IMG/VR virus record: IMGVR_UViG_3300022690_001586
Span: 1-48,306 of that record
Length of the DNA stretch: 48,306 nucleotides
Reading direction: 5' to 3' (one strand)
DNA from: a virus
The notes below the pieces were generated by a model. It was not told the DNA's origin. It did no database searches and saw only the letters and a program-made list of their open reading frames with translations. The first letter of the stretch is position 1; every line of letters begins with the position of its first letter. Position numbers and translations under genes: made by a program. This document shows positions 1 through 8,203 of the stretch, one piece after another.

Positions 1-130
1 GTTTAGCTTTTGCACCCCGCGCTGTCCATTTCTCAGAACTCAAATTGAACCACCATATATAAAGATTTGGATTATTAAATATAAAGATTCTTATAGTCGT
101 TCTATTTCTGAAACAGTATAAAATCCAGGA
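1..130. repeat. Left arm of a perfect 130-bp inverted repeat
   Basis: Base i pairs with base 527-i across the whole arm, so 1-130 is the exact reverse complement of 397-526. The arm carries, in reverse orientation, the last codons of the LamG-type gene, the promoter and the first codons of the gene at 484. It is cut by the window edge, so its true length is unknown. It may be a fold-back assembly or amplification chimera or a true invertible element. Confidence 0.95.
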
Positions 131-436
131 TTAGATACAAGTGATAGACATTTAGCAATTACACTATCAGGTGTTAATGTAACATATTATAATAACGGTG
201 CATTTTTAGGAAATGATCTTACTCTCTCTCCTGGTGTTGGTAGTAATGATTGGTTGATAGGTAAGGGTGGTCAACCAGGAACAGGTGATTTCTTCCCAGG
301 TGAAATAAGTGAGTGTAGAGTTTATGATGTTATATTAACTAGTGATAAGATTCAAACCATATTTAACAATGAAAATGATCCTGGTGAATTTGGAAGTCCT
401 GGATTTTATACTGTTTCAGAAATAGAACGACTATAA
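122..436 (+). pseudogene. 5'-truncated LamG-like domain, C-terminal part of a tail/adhesion protein
   Basis: The frame is open from just after a stop at 119-121 to 436. Homologous-looking protein begins at about 131 (LDTSDRHLAITLSG...) and ends ...GFYTVSEIERL. The tract with GEISECRVYDVILTSDKI is the typical C-terminal strand pattern of laminin-G/concanavalin-like domains, where GxIxEVRVYDxxLS is common. The first ATG at 254 lies in mid-domain, so it is not a natural start. The N-terminal half is missing because the reading frame runs into the left arm of the inverted repeat. In the intact genome this is probably the end of a larger fibre or surface-binding protein transcribed just before the gene at 484. 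A similar LamG-like module is inserted in the tail hub at 10121-11866. The domain type is fairly secure; whether the truncation is biological is not. Confidence 0.6.
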
Positions 437-526
437 GAATCTTTATATTTAATAATCCAAATCTTTATATATGGTGGTTCAATTTGAGTTCTGAGAAATG
501 GACAGCGCGGGGTGCAAAAGCTAAAC
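397..526. repeat. Right arm of the 130-bp inverted repeat
   Basis: Exact reverse complement of 1-130, with a 266-bp spacer (131-396). This arm has the natural gene context: the end of one reading frame (stop at 436), a TATA-rich promoter around 460-470 and the start of the next gene at 484. The left arm is therefore more likely the copied or inverted one. Confidence 0.95.
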
Positions 527-2991
527 CAATCACTGTAGATAGAGCATTAATTTTAGATTCAGAAAATAGTGATAACAACGTACTATCAACACTCGCGGAA
601 ATAAAAGCAGTTCAAGATTTACCAAATGGTATAGTAGTTAGAAGCGAAGCTGATATGCCTGATTCTGCAGATGCTAACACTCTTTCAATAACAGGAACAG
701 TTGGAAGTCCAGCTAACTTTAATTATTCACTTATAGGTCCGACTTCTACTATATATGAGATAGGTCAAACTATCAAAATAAATGGTAGTACAGAGATAAT
801 AGAGCCTACAATTGTTAATGCAGGAGCTAATTACACTACTGGTACCCCTACTGTTACACTTGGTCCACCTGATCTTGAGAGGGGAGTACAAGCTACTGCT
901 ATTGTTACTGTAAATCCTATTGCACCTTTTGAAATACTTACATTCGTTTTAACTTTTGCCGGAACTGGATACACTAAAATCCCCTCACTTGTACTTGATG
1001 AAACTGGAACAGGTGGAAGTGGTGGTATATTAACAGTTAGTATTGATACTAATAATTTTACTACTGTTTATGATCAATTTGCATTAATATCAACTGTGGG
1101 AGTTAATACATTTACTGCTACTACTCTTGCGGGAGCACCTATTAATTTAATTGGTACTGAAAATGGAACTGGTATTCTTATTAGATGTTTGGAGAAAGAT
1201 ACAGAATATCAAGTTGTAACATCAATTGCAACAGAAAAGGGATATAGACTAGTTGATGCTACTAGATTATCAATAGTTGTAGTGCTTGGTCCAGAAAATA
1301 GAATTACTGTATCTAATGGTGCAACATTCCTTATTGGTAGATTAGTACGAGGATTGGCATTTCAAAATATTATAGTTCAAGCTCCAGAACAATTACCTCC
1401 ATTTCCAGAAACCTATTTCGATATTGAGGGAGATAATAATCCTCTATCTGCTATTATAACATGGCGTGATACAAGTGTTCAAGGATTTGGAAACTTGGGA
1501 AGAGTTGATGGTGCTAGTTTCGCATGTGCTGATGCTATTTTCCCTGCTTATGCTGTGGGATTTACTATTACTAATAGTATTATTAATATAGCAAATGTTG
1601 GGTATTTACCTTTTGCTGGTACTTTTTCATCATTTTTAACAATTAATAATATACAAGAAGGTCTTATTAGTCCAATTTCACAATCTGTACTTCCTTATAC
1701 TGTAACTATGACAAATCTAACTGCATTAAACGCGGGAAATGAGACAGGAGTAAATATTAATCCAGCTACACCATTAACCAATACTTTCTCAATCACAAAT
1801 ACTACAAAACCTATTGGTGGAGAAATGTTTAAAGCTGGTTCAAGTGCATCATCAAGTCTAATATCATCATTTAGTGGTACTCCTAACTCTCTTCCTACAA
1901 TAGTAACAACAGATAGTCCTCATGGATTAGTTGATGGTCAAACCATTGAAATTTCTAGAACTACTAATTATAATGGTAGATTTGTCATAAGTTCTGCATC
2001 TGGTAGTGTACTTACAATTCAAAGAGTATTTATAGCTGATGATGGAGATGGTGATCTTATATCTATTAGAAAAATTACATTAATTACAGATGGTGGAACT
2101 GTAAATTTAACTGCACTTAGTTATGCAGATAATGGAAGGGGTGGAACAATAGTTTCATCTTTAGGAATTGATGCTGAATTTATAAATGGAAGAAGGGTAA
2201 CTATTGAGGCAACTACAAACTATAATGGTACATTTAAAATATTTAATGTTATTGATACTGTATCTTTTGAGATTATGAAGAAATTTGAGGCTACTGAACT
2301 GTCTGGTGGAACCGGAAAAATGGAATTATCAGATCTTACTATAGTTAATAGTAATTTGGCTCTTCCTTTACCTCTATTAATTGATGAATCAATAGCTTAT
2401 GATGAAGGAGTTATTGGTAGTCTCGGTGGTGTTAATTTAGTTACAGTTGATTTGCCATTTACAGCTACAGGTACAGGTATTGTTACTGATGGCTCACTTG
2501 ATGAAAGAGCCAAAAATGTACTAGTAAATACAGTGTCAGGTGAAATAAATTCAAAAGCAAATGGTAGTGTATTATCAAAAGGTACTGGTATTTCAGTAAC
2601 ATTAGACGATAACTTGTTTCATGATTTTAATTTAGGAGTTATCGGAAATGCTGCAGTTGAAGGATCAGATAATGAGTTATTTAGATTAACTAATGATGTT
2701 ACTGGTGAAATAGAATATAGGGGTGAAGAACCATTTAAGGGCAGACTTAGTTTTACTGGTAGTATTGTATCTAGTGGATCTGCAGTTGATCATACATTCA
2801 GAGTTGTAAAAAATGGCGGAATAATGGTAGATAATTATGAATCTGCAGTATCTATTGGATCTGCTATTGTAAGTCAGTCTTTTGATGTTCCAATTTCAGC
2901 AGAAAAAGGTGACAAGTTCAGAGGTCAGTTTAAAAGGGATGGTGGGAATGGATCAGCAACAATTCAAAATCTATCTACAATTATTCAATAA
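484..2991 (+). CDS. Large beta-rich tail-fibre/spike-like protein
   Basis: 835-residue protein with no signal peptide. It is extremely rich in T, S, G, N, V and I, the composition of beta-structured virion fibres. Residues about 475-545 contain a TDSPHGLVDGQTIEISRTTNYNG segment typical of the small beta domain that follows the pattern SPHGL.dGd.V.I (FCCH-like) and recurs in fibre proteins; a related unit follows around 560-620. The C-terminal 90 residues (from about FKGRLSFTG) look like a beta-sandwich head of the TNF/C1q-like type, often the trimeric receptor-binding tip. The TTG start at 484 is chosen because a TTTATATA box lies about 22 bp upstream, the spacing of a leaderless archaeal promoter. 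It heads the virion gene block, so a host-recognition or decoration role is inferred. No family name can be assigned. Confidence 0.7.
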   Translation: MSSEKWTARGAKAKPITVDRALILDSENSDNNVLSTLAEIKAVQDLPNGIVVRSEADMPDSADANTLSITGTVGSPANFNYSLIGPTSTIYEIGQTIKINGSTEIIEPTIVNAGANYTTGTPTVTLGPPDLERGVQATAIVTVNPIAPFEILTFVLTFAGTGYTKIPSLVLDETGTGGSGGILTVSIDTNNFTTVYDQFALISTVGVNTFTATTLAGAPINLIGTENGTGILIRCLEKDTEYQVVTSIATEKGYRLVDATRLSIVVVLGPENRITVSNGATFLIGRLVRGLAFQNIIVQAPEQLPPFPETYFDIEGDNNPLSAIITWRDTSVQGFGNLGRVDGASFACADAIFPAYAVGFTITNSIINIANVGYLPFAGTFSSFLTINNIQEGLISPISQSVLPYTVTMTNLTALNAGNETGVNINPATPLTNTFSITNTTKPIGGEMFKAGSSASSSLISSFSGTPNSLPTIVTTDSPHGLVDGQTIEISRTTNYNGRFVISSASGSVLTIQRVFIADDGDGDLISIRKITLITDGGTVNLTALSYADNGRGGTIVSSLGIDAEFINGRRVTIEATTNYNGTFKIFNVIDTVSFEIMKKFEATELSGGTGKMELSDLTIVNSNLALPLPLLIDESIAYDEGVIGSLGGVNLVTVDLPFTATGTGIVTDGSLDERAKNVLVNTVSGEINSKANGSVLSKGTGISVTLDDNLFHDFNLGVIGNAAVEGSDNELFRLTNDVTGEIEYRGEEPFKGRLSFTGSIVSSGSAVDHTFRVVKNGGIMVDNYESAVSIGSAIVSQSFDVPISAEKGDKFRGQFKRDGGNGSATIQNLSTIIQ

Positions 2992-3022
2992 TCATTATAT
3001 AGTGTAATCTTAAACGCTTCAT

Positions 3023-4417
3023 ATGAGATTTGAATTATTACTGTTATTGATAATTCCTTTAATGTTAATTATTCCACTTGATGCACAGGCTGATCACTGT
3101 CCACCTGATGAACAACATGTTAATTGGTTTGGTGATGCTGTATGTTTTCCTTTACTACCAAATTTTGAAATAACACCTGAAAAATCAATTTTTTCAAATG
3201 GACAGCATATTCATCTAAATATGACAACTAGTTATATAAGTGATGATGTATATACATTACAATCACAATATACTCTTGATGCTATAAATTCAGAAAATAA
3301 TAGAAAATTTTCTTTTGATTTTAATAGAGTCGGAACAAGTAATGTATGGACAGCAACTATTGGTACCTCTTATTTTCATAATGCTTATATTGGAACATAT
3401 GATTTTAATTATCCTGTTAATATTTTTAGTTATTCAGTAAGTAGCCCACCAATTATTATAGCAGATATACCATTCTCACTAGATCCAAAATTTGTTGTAA
3501 CTACTAACGCTACAAATTACAATTCGGGGAATGTAATTAATATAGAAGGTCATACAGAATATTCAGGCACACCTTTTGTTTATATTTTCAATGAGGATAA
3601 CCAGAAAAAACGAAAAGATCTTGTAAAAATAAATGGTTTTAAATGGGGTATAAATATAGATCTTGATACATTAAAAACAGAATTTCCAAATGGTTTGATA
3701 GGAAAAATAAAAATAATAATGGATGATGGTTCTCATGTTACAGAACTTACAACTCCAACATATTCTGTAGATACACCTGTTTCAATAACATTAAATACAT
3801 ATTCTGATAGTGTGATTTATGGTGGTGTAATTACTTTTAGTGGAGAAGTATCACATAGAGTACTTGATAATAATTATGTAACTTTTAAATTTTATAAACA
3901 AAATGATCCAATTCCTATTAATGGAACTGATGTATATATAAATACTAATAGATCATTTACATATTCATATTCACCCACTGATGGTTCTTTTCCAAAAGGA
4001 ACAATAAATGGAGTAGTAGAATATCAAAACTCTACAACACCTATTACATTTGAACTAAATGATAGACCATTATTTTTAGATGAAAAGGCAGAAGTAGCAT
4101 ATACAGCATCACAATCAAATATACTAAAAATTGAATCAAGTGAGGATGATATAAAAAAGCATGATACTGAAATGACACAGTTTAGACCGTGGGTAAATCT
4201 AGTAGAAAGTGTTAATCTTAGATTAACATCCGCGGAAACAACAATAACTACAATATTAACTACCTTATCTGGATTATCTAGTCAAGTTGCAGATAATATG
4301 TCTGAAATGAATGGAAATCAAGTTCTAATACTAAATCATACTGCAGACATACAAAGACAGCAAATAGAGATTGATTTCTTATACCAAATATTAAACATGA
4401 CTGAACCCATTCCATAA
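3023..4417 (+). CDS. Secreted surface-type protein within the virion gene block
   Basis: 464 residues. The N-terminus MRFELLLLLIIPLMLIIPLDAQA is a clear Sec signal peptide, with cleavage likely near residue 23. The mature part is beta-rich with several Ig-like repeats (for example around IEGHTEYSGTPFVYIFNE and FSGEVSHRVLDNNYVTFKF) and NxT/NxS sequons. It resembles thaumarchaeal S-layer-associated proteins. The last 110 residues are helical and probably coiled coil (SVNLRLTSAETTITTILTTLSGLSSQ). A leaderless TATA (ATTATATAG) lies about 25 bp before the ATG. A secreted protein between a fibre gene and the head-tail connector is unusual: it may be a virion protein exported to the envelope, a receptor-masking factor or an exit protein. 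Export is well supported; function is not. Confidence 0.65.
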   Translation: MRFELLLLLIIPLMLIIPLDAQADHCPPDEQHVNWFGDAVCFPLLPNFEITPEKSIFSNGQHIHLNMTTSYISDDVYTLQSQYTLDAINSENNRKFSFDFNRVGTSNVWTATIGTSYFHNAYIGTYDFNYPVNIFSYSVSSPPIIIADIPFSLDPKFVVTTNATNYNSGNVINIEGHTEYSGTPFVYIFNEDNQKKRKDLVKINGFKWGINIDLDTLKTEFPNGLIGKIKIIMDDGSHVTELTTPTYSVDTPVSITLNTYSDSVIYGGVITFSGEVSHRVLDNNYVTFKFYKQNDPIPINGTDVYINTNRSFTYSYSPTDGSFPKGTINGVVEYQNSTTPITFELNDRPLFLDEKAEVAYTASQSNILKIESSEDDIKKHDTEMTQFRPWVNLVESVNLRLTSAETTITTILTTLSGLSSQVADNMSEMNGNQVLILNHTADIQRQQIEIDFLYQILNMTEPIP

Positions 4418-4448
4418 TATTTAATAATATAACATTTATATTACTAAT

Positions 4449-5384
4449 ATGGCAGTACCACTTCCAATTACCACTTTAACCGCTATTCCGGGATTTTCTC
4501 AGGCCATCCTATCATGGACAGCTCCGGGGGATGGAGGAAGTCCAATTACAGATTATAAGATAGAATTCTCAGTAGATAATATAAAATTTAAAATATTTGA
4601 GGATGGTATTAATACACTCACAACTGTTACAGTAACAGGACTTGAAAACAACCAAATTCACTTTTTTAGAGTATCAGCAATTAATATCGAAGGTACAGCA
4701 CCAGTATCAAATATTCCAACTACTACACCTGTCCAATCACCAATTCCAGAATATTGTACTGTAGGTGAAGTTTCAGACTGGTTAAGAATTGATTTTAATG
4801 AAAATACTGATCCAAATATTATCATGGTGAATAAGAATATTTTAAGAAACCAAGAACACATAGATAGAAAAACTGGTCATTCATGGCAATCAGAAAAACA
4901 GAAAAGAAATGAGGTCCATGATATTCCATCTAGTCTATGGGATTATGGACAGGGTATTCCAATATTTACACAACACAGAATGTTAAAGGCACCTTTTGAT
5001 GTTACTAAAGGTGACAAGTTTGAAATTTGGGATGGAATTGATTATATTGAACAGGATGTAACTCAGAATGATAATTTTATTCACTTTGATAAGGTTAGTG
5101 GAACATTTTATATTCGGGGATTCTTTTTTACAATACTAACAAAGAAAAGATTTAGAATAACATATAGATATGGTGGAGATCAAGAAAATGAACCAGTACC
5201 ACAAGATATTAACAAGGCGTGTGTACTATTAACATCAATTAATATTTTAGAGACTGATTTCCAAATGTCTCAGATTAAATATGGTGGGGAAGGAACTGTA
5301 AGTAAACGAGAAACCATACAAATGTGGAGAGAAGAGGTAAATGAAATTATAGATGATCATGCGGAGTTTATAACTATTATATAG
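4449..5384 (+). CDS. Head-tail connector/adaptor protein with N-terminal fibronectin III domain
   Basis: 311 residues. Residues about 5-95 are a fibronectin type III domain (TTLTAIPGFSQAILSWTAPGDGGSPITDYKIEFS...FFRVSAINIEGTAPVSN). Residues 100-311 have the look of gp6/gp15-type head completion proteins: an acidic N-terminal helix (YCTVGEVSDWLRIDFNE), a central beta region, then TYRYGG...VPQDINKACVLLTSINILE and a C-terminal helix. That pattern is widespread in siphovirus adaptors. It is followed at once by the neck protein, which matches the usual connector, neck, tail-terminator order. A TATA (ATTTATATTAC) lies just upstream of the ATG. An FnIII module fused to a connector is uncommon and may project from the neck to contact host glycans. 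Confidence 0.7.
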   Translation: MAVPLPITTLTAIPGFSQAILSWTAPGDGGSPITDYKIEFSVDNIKFKIFEDGINTLTTVTVTGLENNQIHFFRVSAINIEGTAPVSNIPTTTPVQSPIPEYCTVGEVSDWLRIDFNENTDPNIIMVNKNILRNQEHIDRKTGHSWQSEKQKRNEVHDIPSSLWDYGQGIPIFTQHRMLKAPFDVTKGDKFEIWDGIDYIEQDVTQNDNFIHFDKVSGTFYIRGFFFTILTKKRFRITYRYGGDQENEPVPQDINKACVLLTSINILETDFQMSQIKYGGEGTVSKRETIQMWREEVNEIIDDHAEFITII

Positions 5385-5388
5385 AAGA

Positions 5389-5901
5389 ATGTCTCTAAAA
5401 TTTAGTACAGATAACGAACATGTAATAGATGTATTAACTGATGATATTAGTGATGATATTGTAAAAATTTCCCGGAGAATACTAAGAACTGAGGATATTA
5501 ATTTTACTGGTGGATTATCCAAGAAAATTTTACAATATACTCAGGGAAAATTCAAGTTTATAAAGTTTGACTCACCATATGCAGAATTTGTAGAGGATGG
5601 AATGCCACCAGGAGAAGATATAGATATGTCAAAATTGCGGAAATGGGTAGAAAAAAAAGTTGGAATAACAGATGAAGAACAGTTAAGTATAGTAACTGGT
5701 AATATAGCTAAAAAGATACAAAACGAGGGTATAGTTCCCAAGCGTTTCCTTGCTAAATCACTTGATGTAGTCATAAAACGGTGGGGAAAGAAGGATAGAA
5801 ACAGTGGTGCAAGAAGAGCAAATAACACAAAAAGCGTGTTAAAAATTGCCAAAACCATTAAGAGTATAACAAGCAAAATTAATAAGTTAATTGGTAGATG
5901 A
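5389..5901 (+). CDS. HK97 gp10-like neck/head-closure protein
   Basis: 170 residues. The middle part YAEFVEDGMPPGEDIDMSKLRKWVEKKVG, followed by a C-terminal GIVPKRFLAKSLDVVIKRW, follows the classic gp10-like pattern: a residue run ending in VE.G.PP, an L..W...K helix, and a terminal P.RFL..A helix. These proteins close the head-tail joint. The gene starts four bases after the connector stop and is followed by the tail-terminator candidate, in the canonical order. The basic C-terminus (KKDRNSGARRANNTKS) may face DNA in the portal channel. Family assignment rests on motif recall and synteny. Confidence 0.65.
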   Translation: MSLKFSTDNEHVIDVLTDDISDDIVKISRRILRTEDINFTGGLSKKILQYTQGKFKFIKFDSPYAEFVEDGMPPGEDIDMSKLRKWVEKKVGITDEEQLSIVTGNIAKKIQNEGIVPKRFLAKSLDVVIKRWGKKDRNSGARRANNTKSVLKIAKTIKSITSKINKLIGR

Positions 5902-5908
5902 TATAATC

Positions 5909-6376
5909 ATGGGAGATCCAGGATTAGAATTTTCAAATGACTTAATTACTCTATTTAAAAGAAAATGGATAGCAAAAAATGGGGGAAAATTACCTGATTT
6001 CAACACAAAATGGAATATAAAAGAAGTAGGAAGAGGAAAAACCCTATACACTAATATTATAATTGATTCAGATGTAGATGATCCTACTATTTTTAGTCTT
6101 CAATTCCGGGAAAATAATGTGCCATCATGGGATTTTTACCATTACATATCATCAACTGTAGATATAATTACTAGTGAAAGTGAAACTAGAATGAAAAAAG
6201 TTGCTTTTGAAGTTGTAAGAATACTAAAAACAAACGTAGTACCACAACCTGAAGATATGAATAATCATGTATATACTCAAATGCTTCCAGGACCATTTAT
6301 TGATTTAAATGAGGATTTTCGTGGAATATTTAGAAAAACAATGACTGTAGATAGTGAACGATTTAATCCTCCATAA
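5909..6376 (+). CDS. Tail terminator/tail completion protein candidate
   Basis: About 155 residues from the ATG at 5909; a TTG at 5891 inside the preceding gene would add six residues. The protein has an N-terminal helix (FSNDLITLFKRKW), a central beta sheet (LYTNIIIDSDVDDPTIFSLQF) and a long helix (ETRMKKVAFEVVRILKTN). This is the alpha/beta arrangement of lambda gpU and gpZ-type tail terminators. Its place between the neck protein and the tail tube is the strongest evidence. The stretch HYISSTVDIITSESETRM resembles the strand-helix joint of that fold. No catalytic motif. It probably stops tail-tube polymerisation and docks the tail to the head. Confidence 0.5.
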   Translation: MGDPGLEFSNDLITLFKRKWIAKNGGKLPDFNTKWNIKEVGRGKTLYTNIIIDSDVDDPTIFSLQFRENNVPSWDFYHYISSTVDIITSESETRMKKVAFEVVRILKTNVVPQPEDMNNHVYTQMLPGPFIDLNEDFRGIFRKTMTVDSERFNPP

Positions 6377-6403
6377 CATATTTAAATACATTAACAAAAC
6401 TAT

Positions 6404-6492
6404 ATATACAACTACTACCATTACATTGTTGTATATCGATAATGTTCTCTCCGTAATTGGCGATAAAAAGTTATTGGTATACTTTTTTTAAA
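6404..6492 (+). ncRNA. Possible short structured transcript upstream of the tail-tube gene
   Basis: The 261-bp gap 6377-6637 holds an inverted repeat ATATACAAC (6404-6412) / GTTGTATAT (6428-6436). A TATA-like ACTATATATAC precedes it, and short pairing segments TATCG and CGATA lie downstream, ending in a run of seven T at about 6483-6489. This could be a terminator for the neck operon or a small RNA of about 65 nt. Two tiny frames (29 codons from 6502, 17 codons from 6592) also lie in the gap and are not convincing as genes. Confidence 0.3.
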
Positions 6493-6559
6493 TATTAATA
6501 ATGGAATTACTTTATGTAAATATTGTCATTATGATGCTCATGGCACAAATTTTTAGTAA

Positions 6560-6637
6560 ATCTTTATATATTATTATAACATTTTTTTAGTATGCCTGAA
6601 AATCACAATATAAATGTTTATAATATAGGTGATTTAA
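6560..6637 (+). promoter_or_regulatory. Tandem promoters for the tail-tube gene
   Basis: Two TATA boxes, CTTTATATATT at about 6560 and GTTTATAATATA at about 6615, precede the TTG start at 6638. The proximal one has leaderless spacing (about 20 bp). The distal one would give a leader of about 45 nt. Two promoters fit a protein needed in many copies. Confidence 0.5.
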
Positions 6638-7603
6638 TTGGCTAGAACTGCTTCTAGTGCATATGTAGAATATGGATATGAAACTAGTTTTGGAAATGGT
6701 GGAATAGATGCTCCACTAGTATTTGGAAGAGAGCAAAAGGCAGTAGGTTTAGAAGCTATAAATAATCAAATTCCATTAGGACAATTGAATAGTCCGGAGA
6801 TAGAATGTTTTGTATATGGAAGAAATGAGGGTAAGGTTTCAATGGAATATGTTTTGAGTAATCCATGGATATTTACATCACTATTAGGTCAACCAGTTGA
6901 AACAGGTGCATCAACACCATTTACTAATACATGGGATTCTAGACCATCTACACCACCAGTAGGTCAAATTAGAGATATAGAATCATTGTTCCTTGAAATT
7001 GGTTTTGAGGGAATTACTGGTAATGTTGTAAGAGAAATTAGTGGAGTTGTAAGTCCGTCAATGGCGTTACGAATGTCGATTAATGAACCAATTAGAGTTA
7101 CACAAGAATTAATTTGGGGTCAGGATTCTGTAAATACAACACTTGATACTAGTGTATCTGCTAAAGGAGATTTTACACCATATGTATTTGCAAATGCAAG
7201 TCTGCAACTTCCAAGTGGTACCAGTGTAGCAACAATTCAAGATCTTGATCTTAATTTGAATAGTAATGCTGAACTTTTATATGAACTTGGTAAAGCTAAT
7301 AGTGTTGATGCATATAGAAAAATTTTGGAAATGACAGGAAAAATTAATTTAACTATGAAGGATAAGACAAATATTGATAGAATATTTGCTAGAACAGAAA
7401 TTTTAACTATGAAGGTATTTATTACAAATGGATTAACTGGTAGCAGTAAAAAAGATATCACTATAGACTTTAGAGGGGTAGGACTTTCACTTCATAGTAA
7501 TTCCGGAATAGAACCAGGAGAACTTGTTTTGGAAAATGTAGATTTTCAATGTCGTTCTGTAACTATTACAGCAGTAAGTGATACAAGGAACCAGCCATCT
7601 TAG
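6638..7603 (+). CDS. Major tail (tube) protein
   Basis: 321 residues. The N-terminus ARTASSAYVEYGYETSFGNGGIDAPLVFGREQKA, followed by a beta-rich body with regular polar strands, is typical of tail-tube subunits (KVSMEYVLSNPWIFTSLLGQPVE; then a long beta region ending in VTITAVSD). It lies between the tail terminator and the tail chaperone pair, exactly where the tube gene sits in siphoviruses. The start is the TTG at 6638, placed about 20 bp after a TATA box. The isolated promoter region in front suggests strong separate expression. No tail sheath gene is seen nearby, so the tail is inferred to be non-contractile. Confidence 0.7.
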   Translation: MARTASSAYVEYGYETSFGNGGIDAPLVFGREQKAVGLEAINNQIPLGQLNSPEIECFVYGRNEGKVSMEYVLSNPWIFTSLLGQPVETGASTPFTNTWDSRPSTPPVGQIRDIESLFLEIGFEGITGNVVREISGVVSPSMALRMSINEPIRVTQELIWGQDSVNTTLDTSVSAKGDFTPYVFANASLQLPSGTSVATIQDLDLNLNSNAELLYELGKANSVDAYRKILEMTGKINLTMKDKTNIDRIFARTEILTMKVFITNGLTGSSKKDITIDFRGVGLSLHSNSGIEPGELVLENVDFQCRSVTITAVSDTRNQPS

Positions 7604-7643
7604 TAATAGATACATTTATATAATTATTAATTATCTACATACT

Positions 7644-8012
7644 ATGAGTGTAGAAGAATTCCATAAAATTACAATACCATGGAAAGAATCTGATGGTGTA
7701 ATTAGGGAGAAAGAAGTTCTTTTAAAGAAAACATTGAAATTCGGGGAATTTGGTGCAATCTTTAAAAAAGGTGGATTTGATTTACAAACACAATCAATCA
7801 CTGATATTCAGGCATTCATGGTTACACTGATTCAATTTGCAATTCATGAAGCACCATTTGATCCAAAAATAGTAGATAATATCCTACAATTGGATACGCC
7901 AGTAGCAATGAAGATATTCACGGAGGCTTTAAGCGCACTCCCTTTAGCAGAACTATCGCAGGATTTGGGAATAAAGGTTCCAGATTTCCCCCCAAGACCC
8001 CAGAAGATTTAA
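7644..8012 (+). CDS. Tail assembly chaperone, short form (G-like)
   Basis: 122 residues from the ATG at 7644, which lies about 20 bp after ATTTATATAAT; upstream in-frame ATGs are on the wrong side of the TATA box. The sequence MSVEEFHKITIPWKESDGVIREKEVLLKKTLKFGEFGAIFKKGG... is a small alpha/beta protein. It sits directly between the tube and tape-measure genes, the hallmark position of the lambda G/T chaperones that bind the tape measure. It ends ...KVPDFPPRPQKI after a run of C residues, a likely slip site (see 7988). Other identities are unlikely given the conserved synteny. Confidence 0.7.
   Translation: MSVEEFHKITIPWKESDGVIREKEVLLKKTLKFGEFGAIFKKGGFDLQTQSITDIQAFMVTLIQFAIHEAPFDPKIVDNILQLDTPVAMKIFTEALSALPLAELSQDLGIKVPDFPPRPQKI
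7988..7994 (+). promoter_or_regulatory. Probable -1 frameshift slip site (C CCC CCA)
   Basis: In the zero frame the codons read TTC CCC CCA; slipping back one base re-pairs the tRNAs on CCC CCC. The -1 frame is open from before this site through 8203, and the zero frame stops 16 bases later. This is the position at which tail-chaperone genes of many siphoviruses make the G-T fusion. Confidence 0.6.
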
Positions 8013-8203
8013 GATATTTCATATACGTCTATTGTATGACTGTACTACACATGAGTAGAAAAGAGATAGATGAAGAAAGTTTTGAGTTCCTAATGAACGT
8101 AATCCCTATTAGCATGGATATGTTTAAATACATCATGTCTGGTCTTACTGGAAACAAAAACTCTGATATTGGTACTGGATTCTCAAGGAGTACTGTAAAT
8201 TGA
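7988..8203 (+). CDS. Tail assembly chaperone, C-terminal (T-like) extension made by -1 frameshift
   Basis: The -1 frame continues ...PKTPEDLRYFIYVYCMTVLHMSRKEIDEESFEFLMNVIPISMDMFKYIMSG and ends at 8203. The fusion with 7644-7993 would be about 185 residues. The motif of an aromatic-rich helix, then MS..EID....EFL, is the usual look of the T part of tail chaperones, which recruits the tape measure. An ATG at 8036 gives a 55-codon frame, but it lies inside the conserved helix and has no TATA box, so fusion is preferred over a separate gene. The last four bases overlap the tape-measure start at 8200. Confidence 0.6.
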   Translation, partial: PPKTPEDLRYFIYVYCMTVLHMSRKEIDEESFEFLMNVIPISMDMFKYIMSGLTGNKNSDIGTGFSRSTVN

